Source of the DNA: Bacteroidota bacterium
Lineage (GTDB): Bacteria; Bacteroidota; Bacteroidia; Bacteroidales; FEN-979
Assembly (NCBI GenBank): GCA_026391795.1
Contig: JAPLDI010000019.1
Coordinates: 1-62,469 of the forward strand
DNA length: 62,469 bases
Reading direction: 5' to 3'
Positions 44,634 through 54,522 of this stretch are shown here, one piece after another (the first letter of the stretch is position 1; every line of letters begins with the position of its first letter). The notes below the pieces were generated by a model. The model searched no databases. It was given only the letters and a program-made list of their open reading frames with translations, and was not told the origin of the DNA. The translations under genes were made by a program, and so were the position numbers.

Positions 44634-45470
44634 ATGCGAATCTTCTCGTTCCTTTTTCTTCTGCTTATGCCGGCATCCCTGTTCTGCCAGCCCGGCTCCA
44701 TCGGTTCCTTCAGCGGCGATGAGTCGAAGTTCTATGCCCAGACCAAGCAGGTCAACCAGTTTTTCAGGCGTTTCAATGCCGAGGAAGATGTGAAAGGCAA
44801 GCGGACCTATTCAGGCGACAGCACATTCAGGGACCTGAAATCCCGTAAGAAATACCTGAACATCCTCTTCGACACTTACAATTCATCGGTATCCACGGAT
44901 GATAAGAATACATTCATCGACCAGGTTACCAGCAAAAAGAACCCGGAGTTCCTTGATTTTCACGGAGGCGACTGGTTCTCGGAAGTTTCAGCAAGTTTCA
45001 CCTACAAGCATGAAAGGGTCGATATCATCCTATATATGAAACTGGAAAAACAGAATAACGGCTATAAATGGGTATTTTCGAATGCCTATTTCTCCCGGTT
45101 CAACGACCTTTTTGCCCATGTGGGAGATACTACCAACCTGAAACTTTTCCTGCATCCCCTCAGCCATGAACTTGATTTTATGAATATCCACAAGGTTTTT
45201 GAAGAGCCTGATAAACTGGATTACTATCTCGATCGCTATTACCGGCCTGACCAGCTTGCCCTCTTCGTATCGGAAATCAAGAACGGAAACCTGAAATTTG
45301 AAACGGTGAAAGAGGTGAAGTTCCACTTTCTCCAGATACCGGGCTGGTATTTTGAGGTCTCCTACTTTAACCGGAACAGCAACAATTCAGGCTGGCTCAT
45401 TTCAAATATGCTGAAGATCACAGAAAAAGATAAAAAAGAACTTCTCCGAAATTACATCCATGAAAATTAA
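44634..45470 (+). CDS. Exported protein, function unknown
   Basis: The 278-aa product has a signal peptide (FSFLFLLLMPASLFCQ). Its N-terminal part (about 30-190) starts SKFYAQTKQVNQFFRRFNAEED and has strands FSEVSASFTYKHERVDIILYMKLEK and KWVFSNAYFSRF, reminiscent of the NTF2-like domains next door. The C-terminal part (about 195-278) is unassigned. It overlaps the start of the LRR gene by 11 bp, so the two are translationally linked and probably act together. Confidence 0.65.
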   Translation: MRIFSFLFLLLMPASLFCQPGSIGSFSGDESKFYAQTKQVNQFFRRFNAEEDVKGKRTYSGDSTFRDLKSRKKYLNILFDTYNSSVSTDDKNTFIDQVTSKKNPEFLDFHGGDWFSEVSASFTYKHERVDIILYMKLEKQNNGYKWVFSNAYFSRFNDLFAHVGDTTNLKLFLHPLSHELDFMNIHKVFEEPDKLDYYLDRYYRPDQLALFVSEIKNGNLKFETVKEVKFHFLQIPGWYFEVSYFNRNSNNSGWLISNMLKITEKDKKELLRNYIHEN

Positions 45471-48015
45471 ACATTTACGTATACCGGCCCTTGTGCTGCT
45501 TTTCCTCCTTTCCATCACGGTCTTTCCGCAAAAGAAGACTCCGCAGTCGCAGCCAGGGAAAAAGAGTACCACCAAACAGACTTCGGGAAAAGGCGGAAAG
45601 CCGGGATCAAAGGAGCCTGCAAAACCGATCATCTCGGAGTTCACACCCGAACAGATTGAAGGATTCCGTACTCAGTGTTCGGGTTTGGTGAAATTCTTTG
45701 AAGGAACGCTGAACTTTCTTGCCGATAAAAAAAATCCCGTGAAGGAAAAGGAGGTCATCATCAGCGACAGCTACCTGAAGTTTTTTATGAACGAAAAAGT
45801 CCAGGTGGAGGATGACCTTGATGAAAAACGACTGGTTCCCCTTTACAAGGATATCCCGGCATATCTGAGCGATGTGGATTTTTTCTTTAAAGGCGCCAGC
45901 TTTCTTTATACGGTTCAGGATGTGAGTGTGATGAAAAATGACATCGGGCAGACCTATTTCAAGGTCACTGCCAACCGGAACCTGAAAGGGATGACCGTTA
46001 ATGGTGATTCCGTCAATTCCAATAAGGTCCGTTATTTTGAGATCAACTATGACGACAGCAAGCAGGAGGTGAAGATTGCGAGCATTTATACAACCAAGAT
46101 GAATGAACGGGCCGATATGCGCAACTGGTGGAACGGTTTGCCGGCCAGCTGGAAAATGATCTTCGGAAAGGAGATGCAGGTGGATGCCAATGTGAATCTT
46201 GCCCAGGTCTCCTCGTTCAACGATACGGTTGCCATGGTGAACGGGAGTGCTGTTCCGCTTGATGCCGGAAGGTTTTCTTCCCTTGTACTCCAGATCATCA
46301 CCCTGAAGGAAATCAATATCTCCGGCGATCCTGCCCTGACTGATCTCAGCCCCCTGGCAAAGCTTTCCTCCCTTAAAAAAGTCTCGGTCGCCAATACTTC
46401 GGTTACCGATCTTATGCCCCTCCGCAACCTGAACCAGCTCGAGGAACTTGATATTTCGGGGACACAGGTAAATTCTCTGGAACCCTTACGGTATTTGAAT
46501 CATATCCGTATCCTGAAAATTAAAAAGACACCTGTGAAATCACTGAATGTTGTTTCCGGCCTTCCCGCTCTTGAGATGCTTGACCTCAGCACAACCCCGA
46601 TCGACAGCCTGCAGCCGCTGGCGGAACTTCCCGCACTCAAGGTTTTACGGTTCTCGGAAACAGGTGTGTCGGACCTTCAGCCACTATCGGGACTTACTAC
46701 CCTTGAAGAGCTTTATTTTATCAAGACGCAGGTTGCCTCGCTGACCCCTCTCAAGAACCTTGTTGGCCTGACGATGGTGTACTTCAGCAACACCGGTGTG
46801 AAGTCGCTCGATGTGTTTGAACACCTTCCTGCCATAAAAAAGATCTATTGCGACAATACCAGGGTCAATCCCGATCTTGCCCTGCAGTTCATGCTGAGAC
46901 ACCCCGACGTGGATCTGGTATTCGAATCGGAAATCCTTTTGAAATGGTGGGAAAGCATGCCGGCCGACTGGAAACTGGTTATGAACCATTACCGGAAACT
47001 GGATGATTCCCCCTCTTCCGAGCAACTGCACAAGCTGATCACCCTCGACAGCCTGAACATCAGCGGGAGGATGGCCATCACCTCACTGGATCCTGTTTCG
47101 AAGTTCACCCAATTGCGGATCCTCGAATGTGCCAATACCGGGGTGACCAGCCTGGATCCGCTGAAAGAGCTTATGGAGATAACCCGGATCGATGCCAAAA
47201 ACACAAAGGTTGCAGGCGTGCAGCCCTTGTCAAAGATGGGAAAGCTTTCTATCCTGTCGATCGATTTTACTCCTGTTAACGATATTTCCCCGCTGAAAGG
47301 ATTGAAAAAACTGACCTTCATTTATGCGGATAATACCGGACTGACCCTTGCAAAGGCCAATGAATTCATGGATGACAATCCAGCCTGCATGGTCATCTCC
47401 CAGACCTATGAGAATACCCAATGGTGGAGCGGACTTTCACAGGCATGGAAAGACAACCTGCTGAAATATTTCAGCATATCAAGCGTGCCCGATAAGGTTC
47501 AGCTTCAGAAGATCGCCGGAACTGAAAAGCTGGTTATCAAAGAGGATCCGGCAATCATCAGCCTGCAACCGGTGACGAATCTTTCGCGACTGAAGGAACT
47601 GGAGATCTCCGATACCCGCGTCTCAAGCCTCGATCCGTTAAGCCGGATGACGCAGCTGCAGACGCTCCGGTTCCCGAAAAACCCGGTCACCTTGCTGGAT
47701 CCGTTGTCGACGCTGGCCAACCTCCGGGAACTTGATTTTTCAAATACCCAGGTGGAGAACCTGATGCCGCTCCAGAACCTCATCTACCTGGAGACCCTCA
47801 AATTCGCAGGAACCCCGGTCAAGAACCTGAAATACCTTCAGAACCTGAAGAACCTGAAAGTGCTTGAGTTTTATAATACAAAGGTCAGCAGCCTTGATGT
47901 GCTTGAAACCATGAGCGGACTGAAGTCGCTGAAGATTTTCAATACCAAGATCTCCGAAAAACGGGTAACGAAGTACAAGCAGGCACATCCGGGTTGTGAA
48001 GTTGTTTTTTATTGA
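45460..48015 (+). CDS. Exported leucine-rich-repeat protein with NTF2-like N-domain
   Basis: The 851-aa protein has a signal peptide, a Lys/Gln-rich linker (about 25-60) and an NTF2-like domain (about 65-215; YLSDVDFFFKGASFLYTVQDV, IGQTYFKVTANRNLKG, VRYFEINYDDSKQEVKIASIY as three separate blocks). Then come three LRR blocks (about 220-490, 494-650, 654-851), each opened by a WW-x2-(L/M)-x3-W motif (WWNGLPASW, WWESMPADW, WWSGLSQAW). The repeats are the 21-23 residue internalin/SDS22 type (LxxLxxLxxLxxLDISGTQVxSLxPL). It is probably periplasmic or surface-bound and binds protein; the partner is unknown. Confidence 0.8.
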   Translation: MKIKHLRIPALVLLFLLSITVFPQKKTPQSQPGKKSTTKQTSGKGGKPGSKEPAKPIISEFTPEQIEGFRTQCSGLVKFFEGTLNFLADKKNPVKEKEVIISDSYLKFFMNEKVQVEDDLDEKRLVPLYKDIPAYLSDVDFFFKGASFLYTVQDVSVMKNDIGQTYFKVTANRNLKGMTVNGDSVNSNKVRYFEINYDDSKQEVKIASIYTTKMNERADMRNWWNGLPASWKMIFGKEMQVDANVNLAQVSSFNDTVAMVNGSAVPLDAGRFSSLVLQIITLKEINISGDPALTDLSPLAKLSSLKKVSVANTSVTDLMPLRNLNQLEELDISGTQVNSLEPLRYLNHIRILKIKKTPVKSLNVVSGLPALEMLDLSTTPIDSLQPLAELPALKVLRFSETGVSDLQPLSGLTTLEELYFIKTQVASLTPLKNLVGLTMVYFSNTGVKSLDVFEHLPAIKKIYCDNTRVNPDLALQFMLRHPDVDLVFESEILLKWWESMPADWKLVMNHYRKLDDSPSSEQLHKLITLDSLNISGRMAITSLDPVSKFTQLRILECANTGVTSLDPLKELMEITRIDAKNTKVAGVQPLSKMGKLSILSIDFTPVNDISPLKGLKKLTFIYADNTGLTLAKANEFMDDNPACMVISQTYENTQWWSGLSQAWKDNLLKYFSISSVPDKVQLQKIAGTEKLVIKEDPAIISLQPVTNLSRLKELEISDTRVSSLDPLSRMTQLQTLRFPKNPVTLLDPLSTLANLRELDFSNTQVENLMPLQNLIYLETLKFAGTPVKNLKYLQNLKNLKVLEFYNTKVSSLDVLETMSGLKSLKIFNTKISEKRVTKYKQAHPGCEVVFY

Positions 48016-48021
48016 TGGAAG

Positions 48022-48765
48022 ATGGAGCCGGAAAAAAACAGTTGCCACTGTATTGAAGTCTGTTTCTCCCCGAAACTTTTCCCGGAGATTCTTACCAGGG
48101 ATAATTATGTTGTGGTGCTGGTCGACATCCTGAGGGCAACAACTACCATCTGCACTGCCTTTGAGAACGGAGTAAAGGAAATACTTCCCGTAGCCACCCT
48201 TGAGGAAGCAAAAGCGTTGAAGGAGAAAGGATTCCTTGTTGCTTCCGAGCAGGATGGCATTAAACTGGACTTTGCTGATTTCGGGAACTCGGCATTCAGT
48301 TTCACACGCGACCGTGTTGAGGGGAAAACGCTGGTGTATTGCACCACGAACGGAACCCGGGCACTGGAAATGGCGAAAGACTCCGGGCAGGTTGTGATCG
48401 GTGCCTTTATCAACATTTCCGCCCTCACCCAATGGCTGGTGGACAAGAACAAGAATGTGGTCATCCTCTGTTCAGGATGGAAGAAGAAATTTTGCATTGA
48501 AGATACGCTGTTTGCCGGCGCTTTGTCGGCCCGGTTGCTGGAGAGCAGGTTGTTCAAATCGAACTGCGATTCCACTGCCGTCTCCGTCGATTTATGGAAC
48601 CTGGCAAAACCGGATGTCCTGCAGTACATCGAAAAAGCTGCGCACCGGCACCGGCTGAAGAAACTGGGGCTGGATGATGTGATCCCTTACTCGTTTTTGG
48701 AAGATAAAACAAAGGTGGTTCCGGTGTTTGACGGCAAAACCATAAAACTAACACCTAACACCTGA
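48022..48765 (+). CDS. comB: 2-phosphosulfolactate phosphatase family (ComB)
   Basis: The 247-aa protein has ComB-family motifs: VDILRATTTICTAFENG near residue 32, LVYCTTNGTRAL and VILCSGW. ComB hydrolyses 2-phosphosulfolactate to sulfolactate in coenzyme M synthesis of methanogens. Bacterial ComB homologues occur without ComA or ComC, as here, and their substrate is unproven. In Bacteroidota a link to sulfonate or sulfonolipid metabolism is conceivable but unsupported by neighbours. The C-terminal LTPNT and stop are encoded by a heptad array. Confidence 0.85.
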   Translation: MEPEKNSCHCIEVCFSPKLFPEILTRDNYVVVLVDILRATTTICTAFENGVKEILPVATLEEAKALKEKGFLVASEQDGIKLDFADFGNSAFSFTRDRVEGKTLVYCTTNGTRALEMAKDSGQVVIGAFINISALTQWLVDKNKNVVILCSGWKKKFCIEDTLFAGALSARLLESRLFKSNCDSTAVSVDLWNLAKPDVLQYIEKAAHRHRLKKLGLDDVIPYSFLEDKTKVVPVFDGKTIKLTPNT

Positions 48766-48769
48766 CACC
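48742..48769 (+). repeat. Four heptads across the comB stop (family E)
   Basis: ATAAAAC, TAACACC, TAACACC, TGACACC in register, with the comB stop TGA as the first three bases of the last unit. The dipeptidyl peptidase start follows 4 bp later. Confidence 0.8.
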
Positions 48770-48773
48770 CAAA

Positions 48774-50745
48774 ATGAAAAGAGCATTACACGTTATTTCA
48801 ATTATCACCATTTTATCCTTCATGTCGTTTATGCCTGAGAAAAAACAAACCGGAGTGGCGGATGCCAAAATGTTCAAATGGATAACAGAGCAGTTTGCCG
48901 ATTCAAAAATACTGCGGTACAAGGTGCCGGGTTTTGAGGATCTGAATCTGAAGCAGAAAGAGCTTATCTATTACCTCAGCCAGGCTGCGTTGGCGGGAAG
49001 GGACATCACCTATGACCAGAACTGCAAATACAATCTCCTTGTCAGGAAAACGCTTGAGTCCATCTGTACAGGATACCGTGGTGACCGGAACAGCAACGAC
49101 TTCAAAAACTTTATGGTTTATCTCAAGCGCGTCTGGTTCTCTAACGGGATCCACCATCATTATTCGACCGACAAATTTTTCCCTGAATTTTCAAAAGATT
49201 ATTTTGCTTCCCTGGTGCGGGGAACGGAACCCCAATCCCTTCCGCTGAAGCCAAAGCAGACCATCGATGATTTTATCAGCGAGGTTACGCCAGTCATCTT
49301 TGACCCGGCCGTCGCTCCCAAACGTGTGAACCAGAACCCGCTTGCGGATATGGTTGCCACTTCGGCGAGCAATTTTTATGAAGGGGTCACCCAGAAAGAA
49401 GCAGAAGGTTTCTACGGGAACATCCGGAAAAATGCAGGAAAAGCAGGCCAGGATACGATGGTTGCGTTTGGCCTGAATTCAAAACTGGTGAAGGATAAAG
49501 ACAGGATCATTGAAAAGACGTACCGGGTTGGGGGATTGTACTCAAAAGCGATTGAAAAGATTGTTTACTGGCTTACAAAGGCAGCAGATGTGGCAGAAAA
49601 TCCCGATCAGCGCGCTGTGATCTCCAAACTGATCGAATATTATCGTTCCGGTGATCTCAAGACCTGGGATGACTACAACATTCTCTGGGTGAAAGATCAG
49701 AAATCATCGGTTGATTTTGTGAACGGATTCATCGAGGTTTATGGCGATCCGCTTGCAAAGAAGGGGACCTGGGAAGCCATGACCAATTTTAAAAATGAGG
49801 AGGCGACAAAACGTACCGAAACCCTGAGCCGCAATGCCCAGTACTTCGAAAACAACTCCCCGGTGGATCCAAAATACAGGAAAAAAGAGGTGAAAGGGGT
49901 AACCGCCAAGGTCATTACGGCCACCCAGCTCGGCGGCGACTGCGATCCCACCACCCCCATCGGGATCAACCTGCCGAACGCCCAGTGGATCCGGAAGGAA
50001 TACGGTTCGAAATCGGTTACCATCGACAACCTCACCTATGCCTACGACCAGGCTTCGCAGGGGAACGGATTTCTGGAGGAGTTTGCCGCTTCACAGGAAG
50101 AGATCGACCTGGCGAAGAAATACGGGTACCTGGCAGGCAGCCTGAATACCGACCTTCATGAATGCCTGGGTCATGGGTCCGGACAGATGATGAAAGGAGT
50201 GACCGGCGAATCGCTCAAGAACTATCACTCATGTTGCAAAAGCAGGATATAACTCCTTTATCCGTAACGGGCTTATGACACAGCTGGTCAGGATCCATCC
50301 CGGCAAGGATGTGGAGGAAGCGCACATGCGCGACCGGTCACTCATTGCTCACTGGGTATACGAGAAAGGGAAGGCGAAGAATGTGATTGAAAGGATTGAA
50401 AAGGACGGCAAAACTTCATTCCGGATCAATGATTACCAGGAGCTGCGCTCTCTTTTTGGTCAGCTGCTCGGAGAGATCCAGCGCATCACATCCGAAGGCG
50501 ATTATGATGCTGCCCGGGAACTGGTGGAGGCCTTCGCCGTGAAAGTTGATCAGGAGCTGCACAAAGAGGTACTTGCCCGTTACACAAGACTGAACATTGC
50601 CCCTTACAGCGGATTTATCAATCCGGTCTATACTCCGGTTGTGGCCAACGGCGTCATCAAGGATGTAAGGGTCTCTTATACAGAGGATTTTACGACGCAG
50701 ATGTTAAGGTATTCGAAGGACTTTTCATTTCTTCCTGTACGGTAA
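48774..50745 (+). pseudogene. Dipeptidyl peptidase III (M49), disrupted by an internal deletion
   Basis: The first frame (48774-50252) encodes a signal/membrane segment and most of an M49 dipeptidyl peptidase III, including the zinc motif HECLGH. It then ends abruptly at LKNYHSCCKSRI. The rest of the protein (AKAGYNSFIRNGLMTQLVRI onward, to 50745) continues in another frame from about 50233. In the family about 30 residues lie between these points and carry the second half of the zinc site (EExRAD). Here they are missing, so roughly 90 bp appear deleted and the frame is shifted. Reinitiation at ATG 50275 could make a 156-aa C-terminal piece. Either a real pseudogene or an assembly error. Confidence 0.85.
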
Positions 50746-50749
50746 TCCT

Positions 50750-51232
50750 ATGGATAAGATCCTCCTTTTCGATTGGGGCAATACCATCATGGTGGATTTT
50801 AACCTTCCGGGCCCTATGTATTCATGGGGAAATGTTTCCTGGGTCAAAGGTGCTGAAGAATCGCTGAAGGCGCTTTCCGGGTATACCTGTTGCATTGCCA
50901 CCAATGCCGGGAACTCCGACTCGGAAGCTGTAAAGAGAGGACTGGCCAGGGTAGGAGCTGACCGGTATTTCTCCTACATCTTTTGTTCCCGCGACATCGG
51001 GTTTGTAAAACCGGATCTGAAGTTTTTCAGGTTTGTTGTTGATGTGCTCAGGAGAGAGCCCGCTGACTGCATCATGATCGGTGACAACTATACAAAAGAC
51101 ATTAAAGGTGCAAAGACCACCGGTATGAAAACGGTACTTTTCAATCCGGGCGGGCATGCGGGGCCCTTTCCTCTTGCCGATTCGGTGATCACCGGTATGG
51201 ACCAGCTGCCAGCCATTATTGAAAAATTATGA
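50750..51232 (+). CDS. HAD-superfamily hydrolase
   Basis: The 160-aa cytoplasmic protein shows HAD motif I as FDWGNT (nucleophile Asp, but Gly instead of the second Asp of DxDxT), motif II TNAG, motif III Lys in VKPDLKFF, and motif IV GDNYTKDIKGAK. The missing second Asp is seen in dehalogenase-like and some phosphatase HADs, so activity should not be assumed. Its 3' end overlaps the M23 gene by 4 bp (ATGA). Confidence 0.8.
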   Translation: MDKILLFDWGNTIMVDFNLPGPMYSWGNVSWVKGAEESLKALSGYTCCIATNAGNSDSEAVKRGLARVGADRYFSYIFCSRDIGFVKPDLKFFRFVVDVLRREPADCIMIGDNYTKDIKGAKTTGMKTVLFNPGGHAGPFPLADSVITGMDQLPAIIEKL

Positions 51233-52956
51233 AAAAACTGATTCTCCTTTCATTCCTGACCCTGGGAATTGTCGTTCCCCGGCAATCCGATGCACAGTCC
51301 CGTTATCCTAAAAATTATTTCCGTTCCCCCATCGATTTTCCATTGACCCTGGCAGGGGGGTTCGGCGATGTTCGAAAAAATCATTTTCATTCAGGAATTG
51401 ATATCCGCACCGGTGGGGAAGAGGGGAAACCGGTATATGCCATTGCCGACGGATATGTTTCAAGGATCAACATCTCCTCCACAGGTTTCGGGAAAGCGAT
51501 CTACATCACGCATCCCAACGGTTATGTTTCGGTATATGGCCATCTGAAAAAATTAAACGGCGCCATCGGGACCTGGATGAGGGATCAGCAGTACCGGAAA
51601 GAGACCTTCGAACTTGACATCCCTGTGGATCCCGGGGTGTTGAAGGTCAAAAAGGGAGATGTGATTGCTTTTTCAGGCAATACCGGTCTCTCTGAAGGCC
51701 CTCACCTTCATTTTGAAATGCGGGATGCCGCTACACAGGAGATCATAGACCCGATGCTTTTTGGATTGCCTTTCAGGGACATCACGCCACCCAGGATCTA
51801 CAATGTGAGGATCTATCCCTTCGACGGGGCCTCTCAGGTAAATTACACAGGAAGCCCGGTAACCCTTGCCGTAACAGGAGCGGGGAACGACTGCCACGTA
51901 AATGCAAAGGATACCGTTACGGTTTCGGGAAATATCATCTTTGGCATCCAGGCTCTGGATTTCGGCAGTGATACCGGATCCAGGGATGGTATCACCTCCA
52001 TTGAACTCTTTGTGGATACCCTGTGTTGTTTTTCCCAGAAGATCGAGCGGTTCGCCTTTGCCGAAACACGTTATGCCAACAGTGAACTCGATTATCCTCA
52101 GCTGGAAAAGAACGGACAGCGGATCATGCGCTCCTACATTGCCCCGAATAACAAACTGTCGATGTACGGACGGGGAGCGAACAGGGGTGTTGTCAGGTTC
52201 CTGGATTCCAGGGCACATAAGGTGATTTACGTTGTGAAAGACGCCTTCGGAAATGCCACCCGGCTGACTTTCTGGGTAAAAAGCAACGCTGTTGCCCCGA
52301 TGGGGATAGCTGGAATCAAAACTCCAAAAGGCACCCTTCTGACCTGCGGCAAGAGTAACAGTTTTACAGCTGATGGCATTGTCTTTGACCTTCCTGCGGA
52401 TGCCCTTTATGAAGACCTCGATTTTATCTATTCAACGTCTGCCTCGGTTCACGGAAGTTTCTCCGTGGTTCATCACCTGCACAATGATTTTGTTCCCATC
52501 CATTCCGCATGCACCCTGTCCATCAGCACAGCCGGCGTTCCAAAAAACCTGATCGGCAAGGCCCTGATCGTTAAAGTGAATGATAATGGCCATTTCTCCG
52601 GGAAGTCATCCAGGCTTGAAAATACTTTTCTGAAGGCGCAGATCAAGGAATTCGGTGACTACACAGTAGCCCTGGATACAACTCCGCCGGTGATCCGCCC
52701 GGGCAATGTAGGCCCGAATAAAAATGTCGGCAAACAGCAGAACCTGAGCCTCAGGATCTCGGATAACCTTTCGGGGATCCAGTCCTACCGGGGAACTCTT
52801 AACGGGAAATGGATCCTGATGGATTTTGATGCCAAGAGCAGCCAGCTGGTCTACACTTTCGACGACCGGATCCGCCCCGGTAAAAACAGTTTCCGGCTTG
52901 CCGTAAGGGATGCCGTTGGCAATGAAACGGTTTACCAGGCAACGCTGACGCGTTGA
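51229..52956 (+). CDS. M23-family peptidoglycan endopeptidase, exported
   Basis: The 575-aa protein has a signal peptide (ending SDAQ), an LytM/M23 domain (about 30-185) with the zinc ligands in HFHSGIDIR (HxxxD) and GPHLHFE (HxH), and a long beta-rich C-terminal region (about 190-575) of unassigned Ig-like modules. The motif set is complete, so it may cleave peptidoglycan cross-links. It is translationally coupled to the HAD gene. Confidence 0.88.
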   Translation: MKKLILLSFLTLGIVVPRQSDAQSRYPKNYFRSPIDFPLTLAGGFGDVRKNHFHSGIDIRTGGEEGKPVYAIADGYVSRINISSTGFGKAIYITHPNGYVSVYGHLKKLNGAIGTWMRDQQYRKETFELDIPVDPGVLKVKKGDVIAFSGNTGLSEGPHLHFEMRDAATQEIIDPMLFGLPFRDITPPRIYNVRIYPFDGASQVNYTGSPVTLAVTGAGNDCHVNAKDTVTVSGNIIFGIQALDFGSDTGSRDGITSIELFVDTLCCFSQKIERFAFAETRYANSELDYPQLEKNGQRIMRSYIAPNNKLSMYGRGANRGVVRFLDSRAHKVIYVVKDAFGNATRLTFWVKSNAVAPMGIAGIKTPKGTLLTCGKSNSFTADGIVFDLPADALYEDLDFIYSTSASVHGSFSVVHHLHNDFVPIHSACTLSISTAGVPKNLIGKALIVKVNDNGHFSGKSSRLENTFLKAQIKEFGDYTVALDTTPPVIRPGNVGPNKNVGKQQNLSLRISDNLSGIQSYRGTLNGKWILMDFDAKSSQLVYTFDDRIRPGKNSFRLAVRDAVGNETVYQATLTR

Positions 52957-52970
52957 ACCTATCTTTTTTC

Positions 52971-52978
52971 TATATTTG
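52971..52978 (+). promoter_or_regulatory. -7 promoter box (TATATTTG) directly before guaA
   Basis: TATATTTG matches TAnnTTTG and ends only 4 bp before the ATG at 52983. Transcription would start about at the start codon, implying a leaderless mRNA. Confidence 0.6.
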
Positions 52979-52982
52979 TAGC

Positions 52983-54512
52983 ATGCAAGAAACCATCCTG
53001 ATCCTCGATTTCGGTTCCCAGTATACACAGCTGATCGCACGTCGGGTGCGGGAGCTGAATGTGTATTGCGAAATTCATCCGTACAATAAAATCCCCGAAA
53101 TCACAAACTGGATCAGGGGTGTGATCCTTTCGGGAAGTCCCTTTTCAGTAAGGGATAAAAACTCACCCGCTCCTGACCTTTCCGCTTTCCGGGCGAAGAT
53201 TCCTGTTCTCGCAGTCTGTTATGGAGCCCAGTACCTTGCCCAGATTGACGGGGGAGAGGTGAAGGCATCCAACAACCGCGAGTACGGAAGAGCAAATCTT
53301 TCTTTCATTGAAGGATCCAGTCCGCTGATGAAAGGGGTGTCGGTGGGCAGCCAGGTATGGATGTCGCATGGCGATACCATCATGAAGACCCCATTGTCCT
53401 TCAAGGTCATCGCCGGCACTACGGATGTGAGTGTGGCCGGTTTTTCCATTGAAAAGGAACCGACTTACGGGATCCAGTTTCATCCTGAGGTTTATCACAC
53501 GACCGAAGGCAGTGTCATGCTGAAGAACTTCGTTATCGGTATTTGCGGCTGTTCAGGTTCATGGACACCCGAATCGTTTGTTGAATCAACCGTGGCTTCT
53601 CTTAAAGAGAAGATCGGAAACGATAAAGTGGTTCTCGGGCTGTCGGGCGGAGTGGATTCGACCGTTGCAGGAGTCTTGCTCCATCATGCCATCGGAACCA
53701 ACCTGCACTGCATCTTTGTCAACAACGGACTGCTCCGTAAGGATGAATTCCAAAAGGTGCTTGATTCGTACCAGCACATGCACCTGAACGTAAAGGGGGT
53801 GGATGCATCTGAGCTTTTCCTCGATGCCCTCGACGGCGTATCTGATCCTGAGAAGAAAAGAAAGATCATCGGGAAAATATTCATCGATGTGTTCGAAGCA
53901 GAAGCAAGAAAGATCAAGGATATTCACTGGCTGGCCCAGGGAACCATCTATCCGGATGTGATCGAATCGGTATCGGTCAAAGGACCCTCTGCCACGATAA
54001 AGTCACACCATAATGTGGGCGGACTTCCCAAGCATCTGAAGCTTAAAATTGTTGAGCCGCTGAACAGCCTGTTCAAGGATGAGGTCAGGAAAGTCGGCAG
54101 AACGCTGGGAATCGACAATGACCTGATCAGCAGGCATCCCTTTCCCGGACCGGGGCTTGCTGTGCGGATCCTCGGAGAGATCACCCGGGAGCGTGTGAAA
54201 CTGTTGCAGGAGGTGGATGATATCTTTATCAGCGGTTTGCGGAGCAATGGTTTGTATGATTCCGTATGGCAGGCATTCTCGGTATTGCTGCCGGTGCGGT
54301 CGGTTGGTGTGATGGGCGATGAACGCACCTATGAAAATGTGGTCAGCCTTCGTGCGGTCACTTCCACAGACGGGATGACAGCCGACTGGGCGCAGCTTCC
54401 ATATGATGTTCTTGCAAGGATCTCCAATGAGATCATCAATAAAGTGAGAGGGGTGAACCGGGTGGTTTATGACATCAGTTCAAAACCCCCTGCCACCATC
54501 GAATGGGAATAA
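52983..54512 (+). CDS. guaA: GMP synthase (glutamine-hydrolysing)
   Basis: GuaA aminates XMP to GMP. The N-terminal glutaminase (about 1-190) has [15 protein letters not shown], the catalytic Cys in [11 protein letters not shown] and FHPEV. The ATP-pyrophosphatase domain has the P-loop [10 protein letters not shown], and the dimerisation domain ends PPATIEWE. From ATG 52983 it is 509 aa, normal; the frame opens earlier at 52953 but inside the previous gene's end. Confidence 0.97.
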   Translation: MQETILILDFGSQYTQLIARRVRELNVYCEIHPYNKIPEITNWIRGVILSGSPFSVRDKNSPAPDLSAFRAKIPVLAVCYGAQYLAQIDGGEVKASNNREYGRANLSFIEGSSPLMKGVSVGSQVWMSHGDTIMKTPLSFKVIAGTTDVSVAGFSIEKEPTYGIQFHPEVYHTTEGSVMLKNFVIGICGCSGSWTPESFVESTVASLKEKIGNDKVVLGLSGGVDSTVAGVLLHHAIGTNLHCIFVNNGLLRKDEFQKVLDSYQHMHLNVKGVDASELFLDALDGVSDPEKKRKIIGKIFIDVFEAEARKIKDIHWLAQGTIYPDVIESVSVKGPSATIKSHHNVGGLPKHLKLKIVEPLNSLFKDEVRKVGRTLGIDNDLISRHPFPGPGLAVRILGEITRERVKLLQEVDDIFISGLRSNGLYDSVWQAFSVLLPVRSVGVMGDERTYENVVSLRAVTSTDGMTADWAQLPYDVLARISNEIINKVRGVNRVVYDISSKPPATIEWE

Positions 54513-54522
54513 TCAATCAGGA

